The translations under genes and the position numbers were made by a program. DNA of 64,000 nucleotides from assembly GCA_019359695.1 (NCBI GenBank), contig JAHHGV010000040.1, positions 1 to 64,000 on the forward strand. The letters run 5' to 3'. This document shows, one piece after another, positions 8,936-17,365 of the stretch (position 1 is its first letter; each line of letters opens with the position of its first letter). Below the pieces are notes generated by a model. It had not been told where the DNA came from, searched no databases, and saw only the letters and a program-made list of their open reading frames with translations. This stretch comes from Brasilonema angustatum HA4187-MV1 (GTDB lineage Bacteria > Cyanobacteriota > Cyanobacteriia > Cyanobacteriales > Nostocaceae).

Positions 8936-10017
8936 TACCCGACCTCCGCTATCAGTCCCATGAGGTTATCAAAAGCGCCATTGGCTGAAATCAAGAAACC
9001 TTTCTTCTTTAGTGCAGCATTCAGCAGCGGTAGCTTAGAACCACCTCCGATTATCAGGATTTGGTCACCACTAAGTTTGTACTGTTCTAACTGCTTAATG
9101 ACTTCTCTGAGTCTGCAATTAATAAAGTCCTGTAGCTCGAACTCATAGACCTTGTAGAAGTTCAGTTCTGAGTCACCATAAGCGAGAAACGGGATTTTTT
9201 CACCTGACTCCGACTTCTTGAACTTCACTCCTACCTCAATACTGCGGTTGATAACATCCTTACTAGGTGCTTGTTTGATGAGTGCTTTAAGGTCAGAATT
9301 ACAGCTAATTCGCTCAATTAGGTATTCAGCGCCAAAATCCTTAACTGCAACTTCTCCTACTGGCTCAGAGTTGAAGAATCGACTGATGGACGTGTTACCG
9401 CCACCGATATCACAGATGGTCACCGCACCGTCTAGTTTTTGACTCTTGAGCGCTGCAAAGCCCTCTGGTAATATCGCTTTGATAGTAATCGTTACACTAC
9501 ATGGGACGCCACACAATTCTACCTTGTGCGTCCCTTCGTTCTTCCTGATAATTCCTGAGTGACGTTTAACATCATTGGTAGTTACTGTAACTTCTAGATT
9601 CATCTCTGGGTTAATCTGTGGTAGATGAGCTAAAGTGCCTAAGAAGTACTCAAGCCACAGAGATGATTTCCCCATGTAATCTTCCACCAACCTCATAAGG
9701 TCACTGCTACCACTGCGGACAGCTTGATTGCCGATTAGCCAGCAACTGTTGATTAGCTCAGTCCTCACACCATTGACATAGCGGACGTGACCAGGTAACT
9801 TACTAGAGGTATTGGATAAACAGCGAGCATACCAGCTTGGTTCTCTTATAAGTTCGTAGCCTTCCACGTGTGCTTTAATCCAATGATTACCCAAGTCAGT
9901 CACCGACTTGAACTGCTTCTTATTTTTCGCTGGAATTTTAGGTGTTTTTACTCCCTCTATTTTCTGGGTACTTTTGGGTACATTTGCGGTTGTGTCAGTG
10001 GTCTTAGAATTCGTCAT
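8935..10017 (-). CDS. parM: ParM-like actin-family plasmid segregation ATPase
   Basis: The actin/Hsp70 fold signatures are present: phosphate-1 DLGNHWIKA, phosphate-2 ICDIGGGNTSIS, and the adenosine motif DQILIIGGGSKLPLL near the C-terminus. Length (360 aa from this start) fits ParM/Alp-type filaments, which push plasmid copies apart after binding a ParR-centromere complex. The frame is open to 10134 from a TTG, but the ATG at 10017 (MTNSKTTD) is more likely; a Thr/Lys-rich tail of about 30 residues precedes the fold. It heads a minus-strand operon with the ParR-like gene and two small coiled-coil genes, and one copy of the dispersed palindrome lies 210 bp upstream. Confidence 0.8.
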   Translation of the reverse strand: MTNSKTTDTTANVPKSTQKIEGVKTPKIPAKNKKQFKSVTDLGNHWIKAHVEGYELIREPSWYARCLSNTSSKLPGHVRYVNGVRTELINSCWLIGNQAVRSGSSDLMRLVEDYMGKSSLWLEYFLGTLAHLPQINPEMNLEVTVTTNDVKRHSGIIRKNEGTHKVELCGVPCSVTITIKAILPEGFAALKSQKLDGAVTICDIGGGNTSISRFFNSEPVGEVAVKDFGAEYLIERISCNSDLKALIKQAPSKDVINRSIEVGVKFKKSESGEKIPFLAYGDSELNFYKVYEFELQDFINCRLREVIKQLEQYKLSGDQILIIGGGSKLPLLNAALKKKGFLISANGAFDNLMGLIAEVG

Positions 10018-10082
10018 AAGTCTTAGTCCATTTAGGTTGTAGGTAATTTTTAGATCGGATAACAGTAGGTGAGCAGAGATTT

Positions 10083-10200
10083 GTACCCTAATGTACCCAA
10101 AATTAAATATAACTGCTTTTTCTCTAGCTTGCAAGCCAAGTCATGTATAAATTTTAGCTATTTTCAATTATTAGAAAATAGTGAATGCCAGGTATTTATA
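10083..10200 (-). promoter_or_regulatory. Upstream region of the partition operon with short repeats
   Basis: TGTACCC occurs twice (near 10082 and 10093) and GGGTAC twice more inside the N-terminal coding region (near 9966 and 9976). A hairpin CTATTTTC/GAAAATAG lies at about 10158-10183. Partition operons are often autoregulated through upstream repeats, so these are candidate centromere or operator sites. No individual site can be assigned. Confidence 0.35.
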
Positions 10201-10223
10201 CTTAATATTTAAGAGAGAAGGAA

Positions 10224-10245
10224 GGGTGTACAAATTTGTACGCCT
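10224..10245. promoter_or_regulatory. Dispersed palindrome, site A
   Basis: A perfect core GTACAAATTTGTAC at 10228-10241 with GGGT on the left. It lies upstream of the parM-like gene and downstream of the minus-strand gene at 10355. Confidence 0.8.
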
Positions 10246-10277
10246 ATTCATTCTTCATTTTCTGTTTCTGTCCAGAT

Positions 10278-10386
10278 GAGGGGTCTAACACGTAAAAAAA
10301 TTAAGCCAGCCTTTTGGGGTTGGCTCGTACTCACCACGATAAATCGAAGTGTTTCTAAGGCTGGCTTAATTTTTTCGGGGACAATG
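10278..10386. repeat. Long hairpin element, copy 1
   Basis: It starts with GGGGTCTAACACG, then arm AAAAAATTAAGCCAGCCTT, a loop of about 45 nt, and the matching arm to about 10375, then CGGGGACAATG. The stem ends in a T-run on both strands, so it can be a two-way terminator. The right arm supplies the last codons of the minus-strand gene 10355-10618. A near-identical element is at 11179. Confidence 0.85.
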
Positions 10387-10618
10387 CGATAAACTCAGCA
10401 TTTGTCTGCATACACATAGCAATCGCTTCTTGCAGAAGTCCAACGATATAGTAGCGACGGACTTTGCGATTAAACTTTAAGCGTGTCACGTAACCATCTT
10501 CTTCAGCTGTGCGGCTGATAGTGATATATAGGTCTTTCACAGGTAAAGAAACTTCTAAATCTGGCGCTGTCTCTCCAATCCCGGTATCCTGGAAGATATC
10601 ATCATTCTTATCGTTCAT
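10355..10618 (-). CDS. Hypothetical protein (87 aa)
   Basis: A short protein with an acidic start (MNDKNDDIFQDTG) and a strand-rich middle (VKDLYITISRTAEEDGYVTR, then RRYYIVGLLQEAIAMCMQ). Its last residues (SPKKLSQP) are encoded by the hairpin arm of element copy 1, which suggests the original 3' end was replaced when that element arrived. No family recognised. Its start is only 7 bp from the start of the plus-strand gene at 10626, leaving almost no room for two promoters, so one of the two starts may be wrong. Confidence 0.5.
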   Translation of the reverse strand: MNDKNDDIFQDTGIGETAPDLEVSLPVKDLYITISRTAEEDGYVTRLKFNRKVRRYYIVGLLQEAIAMCMQTNAEFIALSPKKLSQP

Positions 10619-10625
10619 ATGATGT

Positions 10626-11162
10626 ATGTACAGAGATGTGCTTGGACGCCTAACAAAACCCTCTGGAGAACCTTGGGCTAACGAACTTATTCGCTTTAAT
10701 TATACTGCTGGCTCATATACGCCTACCGACCAGTATCCACCAACCATAGAAAAAACGGTTACTGATGGCGATGGAAACTTCAGGATAAGGCTGTGGTGCA
10801 ATGAGGAAGGATTGAAACCATCCTCATTTGTTTGTCATCTTCCAGGGTGTGATGTATTTGAGTTTACCTTACCTTATGACAGCGATGCTGATATTACAAT
10901 ATCGGAATTGCGATCTAGGGGAGTGCAACCATTCCCATCACCACCACCACCCAAGGTAGAGCAGAGACAGCAATTTATTCCTACATATGGTCAAACTCGG
11001 TTTACTCTGTTTACTACCCCAAAGTACCCTCACCTGACTAAGCTTTTTATTAATGGACTCAAAGCATTATTCGGGACGGAATATGTGATAGATGCGTCTC
11101 AGTTGACTTGGACTGGGTATTACGTACTACAACCCGATGATTACGTAGAGATTTTCTATTAA
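10626..11162 (+). CDS. Phage structural/adhesion-like protein (178 aa), unknown
   Basis: The N-terminal half resembles a beta-sandwich add-on domain (LGRLTKPSGEPWANELIRF, TVTDGDGNFRIRLW), a style found in phage fibre and appendage proteins. A Pro-rich linker (PFPSPPPP) leads to a second beta-rich domain of about 60 residues (TYGQTRFTLFTTP to DDYVEIFY). Such two-domain layouts fit head or tail decoration or receptor binding, but I do not recognise a family. It is flanked by two copies of the same hairpin element, so it may be an exchangeable cassette. The frame is closed just upstream (TGA at 10620), which fixes the start near 10626. Confidence 0.6.
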   Translation: MYRDVLGRLTKPSGEPWANELIRFNYTAGSYTPTDQYPPTIEKTVTDGDGNFRIRLWCNEEGLKPSSFVCHLPGCDVFEFTLPYDSDADITISELRSRGVQPFPSPPPPKVEQRQQFIPTYGQTRFTLFTTPKYPHLTKLFINGLKALFGTEYVIDASQLTWTGYYVLQPDDYVEIFY

Positions 11163-11178
11163 GGAGCGATCGCTAATT

Positions 11179-11281
11179 GGGTCTAACACGTAAAAAATTA
11201 AGCCAGCCTTAATATTACGAGTACCCGACTACGACAACGAATCAACAAACGGAAGGCTGGCTTAATTTTTAGGGGACAATG
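11179..11281. repeat. Long hairpin element, copy 2
   Basis: Same order as copy 1: GGGTCTAACACG, arm AAAAAATTAAGCCAGCCTT, a loop of about 42 nt with CGACTACGACAACGAA, the matching arm, then AGGGGACAATG. Here the ATG of GGGGACAATG is the start codon of the next gene (11279), so a terminator-like stem ends 8 bp before translation begins. Confidence 0.85.
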
Positions 11282-11995
11282 AAAATGCTTAAAGCAAAAC
11301 AGATTGACAAGATATTGACTGCCAATATCAGAATTAACGGAGTCAGTGCTAATGGAGCAAGCACGAATGTGACAACTCCTATTACCAGTGCATTGTCTAC
11401 AGCTGGTAATGGAGGTGTGTCAGTTCCTCTACAAGTATCGGCTAATGTTAATGGAATTGGGGTTATCACAGGTGGCGATCGCTGTGAAATGTACAACAGC
11501 ACAACCAAACAAAGAATCAGTAGTGCAGCAGGGGATGAAGTTTACGGGAAGCTTACTGAAGCGGCTGGGGTATATACCTTAACTTATTATACTCTGACAG
11601 ATGCAGGTACAGAGACAGCGTACAGCTTTAGCAGCGCGACCAACATTGATTTTAAGTTCAATTACCGTTTTGATTTTGTCAGATACCCCACAGATGCAAT
11701 CACCTCGATGTCTGTGCAGGTTATTGACCCAATCACGGGTAACCCTGTTACCGCAAAGTGGTTTACTGAAAAGTTAGCAGTCACAGCTATCAATACCATT
11801 AGTAACCTAGCCAAGACACCCACAAGCGGGACAAATATATTCTTGATTGTGAATGAGGCGCACCATAATGCTTTTGGGGGTAGTTCGGCTGACTTCACGA
11901 TTTCAGGGAAGGCGATCGCCTGGTCATCAACAAACGCAGGATATTCAATTGACACAACTGATGATGTGATTGCATTCTATGAGACTGCGGAATAA
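11279..11995 (+). CDS. Phage structural protein of unknown role (238 aa)
   Basis: A Thr/Ser/Asn/Ala-rich, strand-rich protein without transmembrane or catalytic motifs, typical of virion proteins. The N-terminus (KAKQIDKILTANIRINGV) resembles that of the next gene (KSKQISFDTQITYG), so the two may share a docking segment. The start codon is part of the GGGGACAATG motif that ends hairpin element copy 2, and an in-frame second ATG lies two codons on. The stop overlaps the next start (TAATG), so both are translated together. Likely a fibre or decoration protein; not the tail tube, which is identified further downstream. Confidence 0.65.
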   Translation: MKMLKAKQIDKILTANIRINGVSANGASTNVTTPITSALSTAGNGGVSVPLQVSANVNGIGVITGGDRCEMYNSTTKQRISSAAGDEVYGKLTEAAGVYTLTYYTLTDAGTETAYSFSSATNIDFKFNYRFDFVRYPTDAITSMSVQVIDPITGNPVTAKWFTEKLAVTAINTISNLAKTPTSGTNIFLIVNEAHHNAFGGSSADFTISGKAIAWSSTNAGYSIDTTDDVIAFYETAE

Positions 11996-12690
11996 TGACA
12001 ATTAAAAGCAAGCAGATAAGTTTTGATACTCAAATCACCTATGGCTCACCTACTGGGCAAGTCGTGAGCTACAGTCCCACAGAACCTACAACCAAGACTT
12101 CAGGAATGCTTTGGTTTGAGCCTGGAGGAGTTTTCCCACAGCCTTGGACATGGGACGCCATCAACGGTTTATGGATGAGTAGCCCTTTCATTCAAGACTT
12201 TGGATACACGAACTTCAGTATATCTACCTCAGATACATCTGGCGCTAACACAAGTTGGACAAACAGAACCGCGCCTTTTTATGGAGTGACAGGCAATAGG
12301 ATCAGGATAAACCACCTGTTTGGAACCTTATTTAATACTGGTAGTGTAAACCATGACTCAACTCTGTACTATAAGTTTTTTTTGGATAGATTTCTAGGTA
12401 GTGCAATCATGGCGCAAACCATAGAAATTACACCAGACACGCAAGGGATGACAGCAGCCACCTACACAGATGATTCTGGTTATGCTCCAGATAGACCCTC
12501 TAGTTCATCCATGAAGCGGATTACTATGATGAATCTGACAGATCCAAACAACGCTAGCTTACCTTTGTGGGTTCCAGGTAACGCTTGGTATCAGCGTTTG
12601 AGAGCACAGAGGTATGGAACGTCTACAACTTCCAGCGGTGTGACTGCTGCTATTAGTTTGATTGCTGTTTTAAGTTTTGCAAGGTTCTAG
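11995..12690 (+). CDS. Phage structural protein of unknown role (231 aa)
   Basis: A beta-rich protein with many Ser, Thr, Trp and Tyr (MLWFEPGGVFPQPWTWDAIN; LHS-free). Its start overlaps the upstream stop by one base. The lack of long helices and the aromatic-rich loops fit an appendage or receptor-contacting protein. The short N-terminal similarity to the upstream protein is the only link to a neighbour. No family recognised. Confidence 0.6.
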   Translation: MTIKSKQISFDTQITYGSPTGQVVSYSPTEPTTKTSGMLWFEPGGVFPQPWTWDAINGLWMSSPFIQDFGYTNFSISTSDTSGANTSWTNRTAPFYGVTGNRIRINHLFGTLFNTGSVNHDSTLYYKFFLDRFLGSAIMAQTIEITPDTQGMTAATYTDDSGYAPDRPSSSSMKRITMMNLTDPNNASLPLWVPGNAWYQRLRAQRYGTSTTSSGVTAAISLIAVLSFARF

Positions 12691-12692
12691 CT

Positions 12693-13103
12693 ATGTCCAT
12701 CTATAACCTGAAGATTTTTAAGAAATCTAAACTTTCTTTTACCGTGCCAGAAACGGATTCTAATGAACGCGATATCAGAGGAAACCGCAAAGCTAACACT
12801 GTCCTCAAAGAGATAACTGTTCAGTTATACCCAGAACGTAACCCCATGCAACGAGATAGTGAAGCACATACTGACGACGAGGTTTACTATACAGGGTATA
12901 TAGTAGAACCCAAGCGAGTTCCAGAAGCACTTAGAAGTGGTGCAGTAGGGAAAGGCGTCATAAATGGGAAGCAGTACAATAGGGTAGAGTTGCAGGCGAT
13001 CGCCCAATATGACTTAACTCTAATAGATAAAATTTTCCAAGAACCTATCCGTGTGAAGTGCTCTAACCATACTAAATGGGGCACAAGTGTACCACAGGAG
13101 TAA
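12693..13103 (+). CDS. Small phage protein, possible head-tail joining protein (136 aa)
   Basis: A basic, strand-rich protein (KITVQLYPERN-like segment at residues 45-55; YYTGYIVEPKRVPEALRSG) just before the tail-completion gene. Size and place match head-tail adaptor or stopper proteins, which sit between connector and tail genes, but no motif proves this. It starts 2 bp after the preceding stop. Confidence 0.5.
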   Translation: MSIYNLKIFKKSKLSFTVPETDSNERDIRGNRKANTVLKEITVQLYPERNPMQRDSEAHTDDEVYYTGYIVEPKRVPEALRSGAVGKGVINGKQYNRVELQAIAQYDLTLIDKIFQEPIRVKCSNHTKWGTSVPQE

Positions 13104-13118
13104 AGCGGGGACAATGCA

Positions 13119-13748
13119 ATGGATGTATCAGTGGTAGTGTACAAGAATGACCCTTTTGCATGGACTGAGGGGTTGAATGTGATGGCATTGATGCACGCTC
13201 AAGCGATGGGGGAGATAGGGGAGTATCAGCTTAAAGCGGTGCGCGATCGCTTTAATAGAGGTGTAGATTCACGCGGTATTCGCTGGGTTGACTTGAGTCC
13301 AGAGACTTGGAAACGTAAGGGAGGACGGGAACTCTTTGGGTTTAGTCTCTTTGGTAGACGGTTTGGTATTGGTGGTACTGGAAGAATGCTTTATCAAACT
13401 GGGGCAATGTTTAATGCGATCGCCCTTGAGTACAAAGCATGGGATGAGGTTATTATTGCCTGTCACGACCCCAAGGCAGAATACCACCAATTTGGGACAA
13501 GCACTATCCCAGCACGGGAGTTTATAGGCGTTTCTGAGCAAGATGTAGACCAGCACGTTAAAATTCTAGACAAGTGGGCAGATAAAGCAGCGGTCCTAGA
13601 AGCAGCAGGCGCGACGGTTGAAGGGCTGGTAAGTGGTGGCACTAAGAGTGTAGCTGATACTGCTCTAACTATTGCCGGAAACTTTTTTGGGTGGGACAAA
13701 AATATTTACGGGTATGGGGTAAGTAATCCTACACGTACGGAGTGGTAA
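13119..13748 (+). CDS. Phage virion morphogenesis / tail completion protein (Mu gpG / P2 gpS-like)
   Basis: The family pattern is visible: an N-terminal helix (IGEYQLKAVRDRFNRGVDS) with a W-x-x-L-SPET segment, the GRMLYQTGAMFNAI helix, then YHQFGTS and IPAREFIGVSEQD, the conserved C-terminal block of this family. These proteins finish the tail at its head-proximal end. About 60 C-terminal residues rich in Ala and Gly (AAGATVEGLVSGG) extend past the usual domain. GGGGACAATG occurs just upstream (13106), but its ATG is out of frame with this gene; the ATG at 13119 was chosen. Confidence 0.8.
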   Translation: MDVSVVVYKNDPFAWTEGLNVMALMHAQAMGEIGEYQLKAVRDRFNRGVDSRGIRWVDLSPETWKRKGGRELFGFSLFGRRFGIGGTGRMLYQTGAMFNAIALEYKAWDEVIIACHDPKAEYHQFGTSTIPAREFIGVSEQDVDQHVKILDKWADKAAVLEAAGATVEGLVSGGTKSVADTALTIAGNFFGWDKNIYGYGVSNPTRTEW

Positions 13749-13750
13749 GC

Positions 13751-14212
13751 ATGAGTGCAGGATTAGGTTTAACAGAACTTGAACTTGATATCATGACCAA
13801 TCCCCTCAGAAATTTTCGTGAGGGCATCTTTCCTATTCTTGTCGGAACGCTTCCCCAAGATGCAGGACAGTACGGCACTTCAGAAAATGAAGGGGACATA
13901 GTTCTTTTATTCCCTACCTCGGACGCAGCACGCCCAGAGACAGAGCAAGGACAGCAATTAGTAGGGATTGACATAATTGTTCTGATATCCTTAAGGAAGC
14001 GTTATGATGATGCGGCTTTATCACCTGATACCAATGGCTCAAAGGCAGCGATTGAGCAAGCTTTAGATGAGGTGATTCGACTTCTTAAGGGATATAAACC
14101 TTCCTGTTGTCCATGTGCCCGTCCCATCTTCTTTGTAGGACATCGCCTTTTCCCCCCTGACAATGGTCTTTGGCGCGTTGAAGTTTCTTTTAGATTAGAG
14201 AGGTATATTTAG
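13751..14212 (+). CDS. Tail terminator-like protein (Gp37/DUF1834-like)
   Basis: About 153 residues with LGLTELELDIMTNPLRNFRE at the start, a central strand QQLVGIDIIVLISLR, a helix (KAAIEQALDEVIRLLKGYK) and a final strand WRVEVSFRLERYI. This alpha/beta layout, and the place between tail completion and tail tube, match tail-terminator proteins that cap the tail tube. A GTG at 13742 would add three residues; the ATG at 13751 seems more likely. Family assignment is by fold pattern and order. Confidence 0.65.
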   Translation: MSAGLGLTELELDIMTNPLRNFREGIFPILVGTLPQDAGQYGTSENEGDIVLLFPTSDAARPETEQGQQLVGIDIIVLISLRKRYDDAALSPDTNGSKAAIEQALDEVIRLLKGYKPSCCPCARPIFFVGHRLFPPDNGLWRVEVSFRLERYI

Positions 14213-14782
14213 ATGCCTACTGCTAGCTCTAAGCATAATTTTAGTTTATGGCTTTTGCAAGTTCTTAAGGCAGATGGTACACCGACATCAGCTGCACAGA
14301 TAGCCACTGCGGTTGAGTTTCCACCATTGAAAAGGAACTTTGATACAGATGCAAGATCTGCACTTCCTGGTATCATTCCCTACCCTCTGGGGTTCTCAGA
14401 TCTTGAGATGACTGTTACTTTTAAGGGTCTTTCCAGAGAAATGTTTGAGGTGCTTTATAGCTCTATAGAGCGAATTCTAACAATCAGTATTACTAGTGAA
14501 GGGTGTAATTTTGCTGATACGTCTGATGTTCTTCCTATGAGCCTTACAGCAAAAGGGAACATTTCACAGCTTCCATCTATTAATTTCACTGCTCTACAAA
14601 ACTCACAATTTCAGTGGAAGATGATGGTCAATGAATTTGATTTACTGTTAGGAAATCCCGCAGATGTAGCAGTTAATAAAACAGAGATTTTATACCGTCC
14701 CAGTGAGTTTAAATATCTTGTCAATGGTACTAACTTATGGGCGGCAAAAGCTGCAGCTATTGGCATTACTCCACCTGCTTAA
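14213..14782 (+). CDS. Major tail tube protein (P2 FII-like)
   Basis: 189 residues. The segment FPPLKRNFDTDARSALPGII followed by PLGFSDLEMTVTFKGLSREM matches the P2 FII-type tube layout, in which a long loop precedes a beta-sandwich that stacks into hexamer rings. It starts directly after the terminator-like gene stop. No sheath gene (P2 FI-like) lies before it, so whether the tail contracts is unclear. Confidence 0.7.
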   Translation: MPTASSKHNFSLWLLQVLKADGTPTSAAQIATAVEFPPLKRNFDTDARSALPGIIPYPLGFSDLEMTVTFKGLSREMFEVLYSSIERILTISITSEGCNFADTSDVLPMSLTAKGNISQLPSINFTALQNSQFQWKMMVNEFDLLLGNPADVAVNKTEILYRPSEFKYLVNGTNLWAAKAAAIGITPPA

Positions 14783-14784
14783 AG

Positions 14785-14808
14785 CGTGTACAAATTTGTA
14801 CGACCCAT
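14785..14808. promoter_or_regulatory. Dispersed palindrome, site B
   Basis: Perfect core GTACAAATTTGTAC at 14788-14801, followed by GACCC. It lies between the tube stop and the next start, 21 bp before that ATG. Confidence 0.8.
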
Positions 14809-14822
14809 AAATAAGGAAAAGT

Positions 14823-15515
14823 ATGACACAGGATAAATCGAAAAAGGTAGAGACAGTAAAAGCTCAACCTATTCCTACAAATAAGCTCCCGGAAAAAACA
14901 TACATAGGTGATGTTCTAATAAAGACAACAGTAGGTAAATACAAGTTTCAACAGAAGAATGTGGCGGCAATAGAGTTACTGTTGTTTGAAGACAAGAAGA
15001 TAGATCCGAGGGATGCGATCGCAGGAGCAAGAGCAATAGGTTTTTTAAGCGCGTGTGAATGGTTTATCAGCACTTGCTACGACATAGAAGGAGAACCTGT
15101 CACAACCAGGAAATTGAATGAGATTGTGTTAGAAGTTCCTCACCTACTGCGGTTAGTGCAAGCAGTGGGAAGAGGGTCAGTTTTGATAGATTGTCATGAT
15201 GGGGAGGAGTTAGTAGAGGATTCTGACGACTTCACTATTAAGTTTCCTCTGCCTTTGGTTGATGGTGAGGAATTGAAATATGAGAAAGTCGTCCATGTGA
15301 AACGTTTACCAATTGGATGGAGGCACACTCCTCAATATCTTGCAGCACAATCTACCAAGGATTGGGTAAAGATTAATGTAGACATAATCACTCAGTACTT
15401 TGAAATTGATGGACGCAAGTGGACAGAAGAAGAGTTGCGCTCGCCTGGTGTGGTAGATTTAAGAGTTTTTAACGTTGTCATGCGACGACTGGGGAAGTAT
15501 TTGAGTGCGGGATAA
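14823..15515 (+). CDS. Tail assembly chaperone (first frame)
   Basis: A 230-residue soluble protein with a Lys-rich start and a mixed fold (AAIELLLFEDKKIDPRDAIA; LVDGEELKYEKVVHVKRLPI). By position between tube and tape measure it corresponds to P2 gpE or lambda gpG, chaperones that coat the tape measure protein. The next short frame (15536-15727) is in the -1 frame and open back to 15473, as expected if a fraction of ribosomes shift -1 near the 3' end. Ribosome-binding site AAGGAAAA lies 4 bp before the ATG. Confidence 0.65.
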   Translation: MTQDKSKKVETVKAQPIPTNKLPEKTYIGDVLIKTTVGKYKFQQKNVAAIELLLFEDKKIDPRDAIAGARAIGFLSACEWFISTCYDIEGEPVTTRKLNEIVLEVPHLLRLVQAVGRGSVLIDCHDGEELVEDSDDFTIKFPLPLVDGEELKYEKVVHVKRLPIGWRHTPQYLAAQSTKDWVKINVDIITQYFEIDGRKWTEEELRSPGVVDLRVFNVVMRRLGKYLSAG

Positions 15516-15727
15516 GTATCCGCACAGCCCTTATTTTGTGCAAGTGGATGGGGTGGACTTTTAGGGAGTTAGATGATTTGGGGGACATCATTAACGTGGG
15601 GATTGTGGCACTAGAAATCATTGATTTGATGGAGGAGGAGAGGAAAGCGATTAGTTCAGCATCGGGCAATATAGCCGCGCCACAGGGACATTTTTATGAA
15701 CCAATGGGGATGAATAATGGCTACTAG
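15473..15727 (+). CDS. Tail assembly chaperone, -1 frame extension
   Basis: This frame opens after a TAA at 15470-15472 and runs through the end of the upstream gene to 15727, overlapping the tape measure start. It encodes CKWMGWTFRELDDLGDIINV and further residues, similar in style to T-type extensions of tail chaperones. Independent initiation would need the TTG at 15536 with no good ribosome-binding site, so expression by frameshift is more likely. GTTTTTAAC at 15465-15473 is a possible slip site but not a canonical one. Confidence 0.55.
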   Translation, partial: RCHATTGEVFECGISIRTALILCKWMGWTFRELDDLGDIINVGIVALEIIDLMEEERKAISSASGNIAAPQGHFYEPMGMNNGY

Positions 15728-17357
15728 AAGTGTTGATATAGGGATTAGAGCAGATCCAAGTAATGCGATCGCAGGCTTCGCCCAAGCTGGTGCAGCAGCG
15801 GGAGCATTTCAAAACACAGTACAAAGTATTGGAACGAGTGTAACCAATTTAGGTAAGACTGTAGGTGTGTTTACTGCGGTTGCAGCTGCTGGGGTTGTGG
15901 CAGCAACCAAGCAAGCCATTGATTTTGAGTCTCAAGTTGGTGATGCAGGACGAGCACTTAACTTTACTTCTAGTGAGCTTGAGGACTTTCGTAAGCTTGC
16001 TTTAGAAACAGCACCTCCTCTTGGATTATTACCTAGTACCTTTGCTGAATTTGCTACAGAAGCAGGTAAACTAGGCGTTGCTAAGGAAGATATCAAAGAC
16101 TTCTCCCTGCTTGTAGCTCAGACTAATGCAGCGACTGATGCGGGTGCGGTGTCCATTGCTCAAAACTTCGCTGCAATCAAAGCAATATTTAATACTAATA
16201 CTGATGAATTACGTAACTATGCAGCAACCCTCAACGCCCTTGATGACCAGGTAGGGGGCAGTTTTGCTACTATCTCAGACTTTGTATCTAGGGTGGGAGC
16301 AACGGGTAAGCTTGTTGGCTTAAATGAAAATCAATTAGCAGCACTGGGCGCGACTTATGCGAAACTGGGAATTGCACCAGAGCGTGCAGCGACCTCTATA
16401 AATGCTTTTATTAGCCGATTATCAACAGCAAACAGTTTATCAGATACTGCTAAAAATACCTTGGGTCAGTTGGGCTACACCAGTCAAAATCTGCATGATA
16501 TCTTGACTCAAGACTTCGGCGCGGGTATGAATGATTTCTTTAACAGAATCAAGAGTCTACCCACTGAACAGCAATTAGTTTACCTCACCAATATATTTGG
16601 TAGAGAAAGCGCTGATGAATTAGCGACGCTAGTAGCGGGTTTTGATTCTTACCAGGAAGCTTTGGACATTATCAGCCAAAAGCAAGCCAATTTAAACAAA
16701 CTAGACGCAGAACAACAGAAACGATTGCAAACGACTAGCGGTCAAATCAATGTCTTTCAAGCCAATGTTCAAAGATTTGGCATTGCGATAGGGTCAGCTA
16801 TTCTACCACCACTCAATGAAATCCTATCAATGGTAATCCCTGTAGCAGAGAGATTTGCTCAATTTGCAGAGCAAAACCCTAAGCTTATTAGGATAGGAGT
16901 AGCTCTTGGTGTGGTGCTTGCGATCGCATCTCCATTACTAATAGTCGCAGGTGGTCTCATAAGCTCACTGTCCGTGCTTGCTTCCGTTGTTGGCTTCTTA
17001 GTAAGTCCATTTGCTCTACTCGCAGCCGCACTTGCTGGTGTCTTCTTTTATCTTAATAGGATAGACGCTTTGGATTTGCGGGGTATGTTTTCTGGTATCA
17101 CGTCTAGGGCTACAGGGTTTATTGATGGCTTAACGCGATCGCCTGCTAGCAGAGGAATTACCGCACCCGTGGGAGCGACGGGAGGAGGAGGAAACACGGT
17201 TAATATCAACTTCCAACCCGTGTACAATCTTGGCTCAATCGTTGGACAAGCCGTAGATACAGGACAAAACATTCTTGGATACATTAAACGTAATGACCGT
17301 CAAATCACAAATGTAATTCAAGAGGCGGTCAACAGGTTGACACGCAGCATCTTCTAG
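15717..17357 (+). CDS. Tail tape measure protein (TP901-like core)
   Basis: 546 residues. The tape-measure core is clear at residues about 60-330: GDAGRALNFTSSELEDFRKL, FATEAGKLGVAKEDIKDFS, then LFGRESADEL-type and TLNALDDQVGG segments. Hydrophobic stretches at about 375-445 (ALGVVLAIASPLLIVAGGLI and following) suit insertion into the host membrane. Tape measures set tail length; at about 546 aa the tail would be short to medium. It overlaps the preceding frame by 11 bp. Confidence 0.9.
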   Translation: MATRSVDIGIRADPSNAIAGFAQAGAAAGAFQNTVQSIGTSVTNLGKTVGVFTAVAAAGVVAATKQAIDFESQVGDAGRALNFTSSELEDFRKLALETAPPLGLLPSTFAEFATEAGKLGVAKEDIKDFSLLVAQTNAATDAGAVSIAQNFAAIKAIFNTNTDELRNYAATLNALDDQVGGSFATISDFVSRVGATGKLVGLNENQLAALGATYAKLGIAPERAATSINAFISRLSTANSLSDTAKNTLGQLGYTSQNLHDILTQDFGAGMNDFFNRIKSLPTEQQLVYLTNIFGRESADELATLVAGFDSYQEALDIISQKQANLNKLDAEQQKRLQTTSGQINVFQANVQRFGIAIGSAILPPLNEILSMVIPVAERFAQFAEQNPKLIRIGVALGVVLAIASPLLIVAGGLISSLSVLASVVGFLVSPFALLAAALAGVFFYLNRIDALDLRGMFSGITSRATGFIDGLTRSPASRGITAPVGATGGGGNTVNINFQPVYNLGSIVGQAVDTGQNILGYIKRNDRQITNVIQEAVNRLTRSIF

Positions 17358-17365
17358 GTAACACT

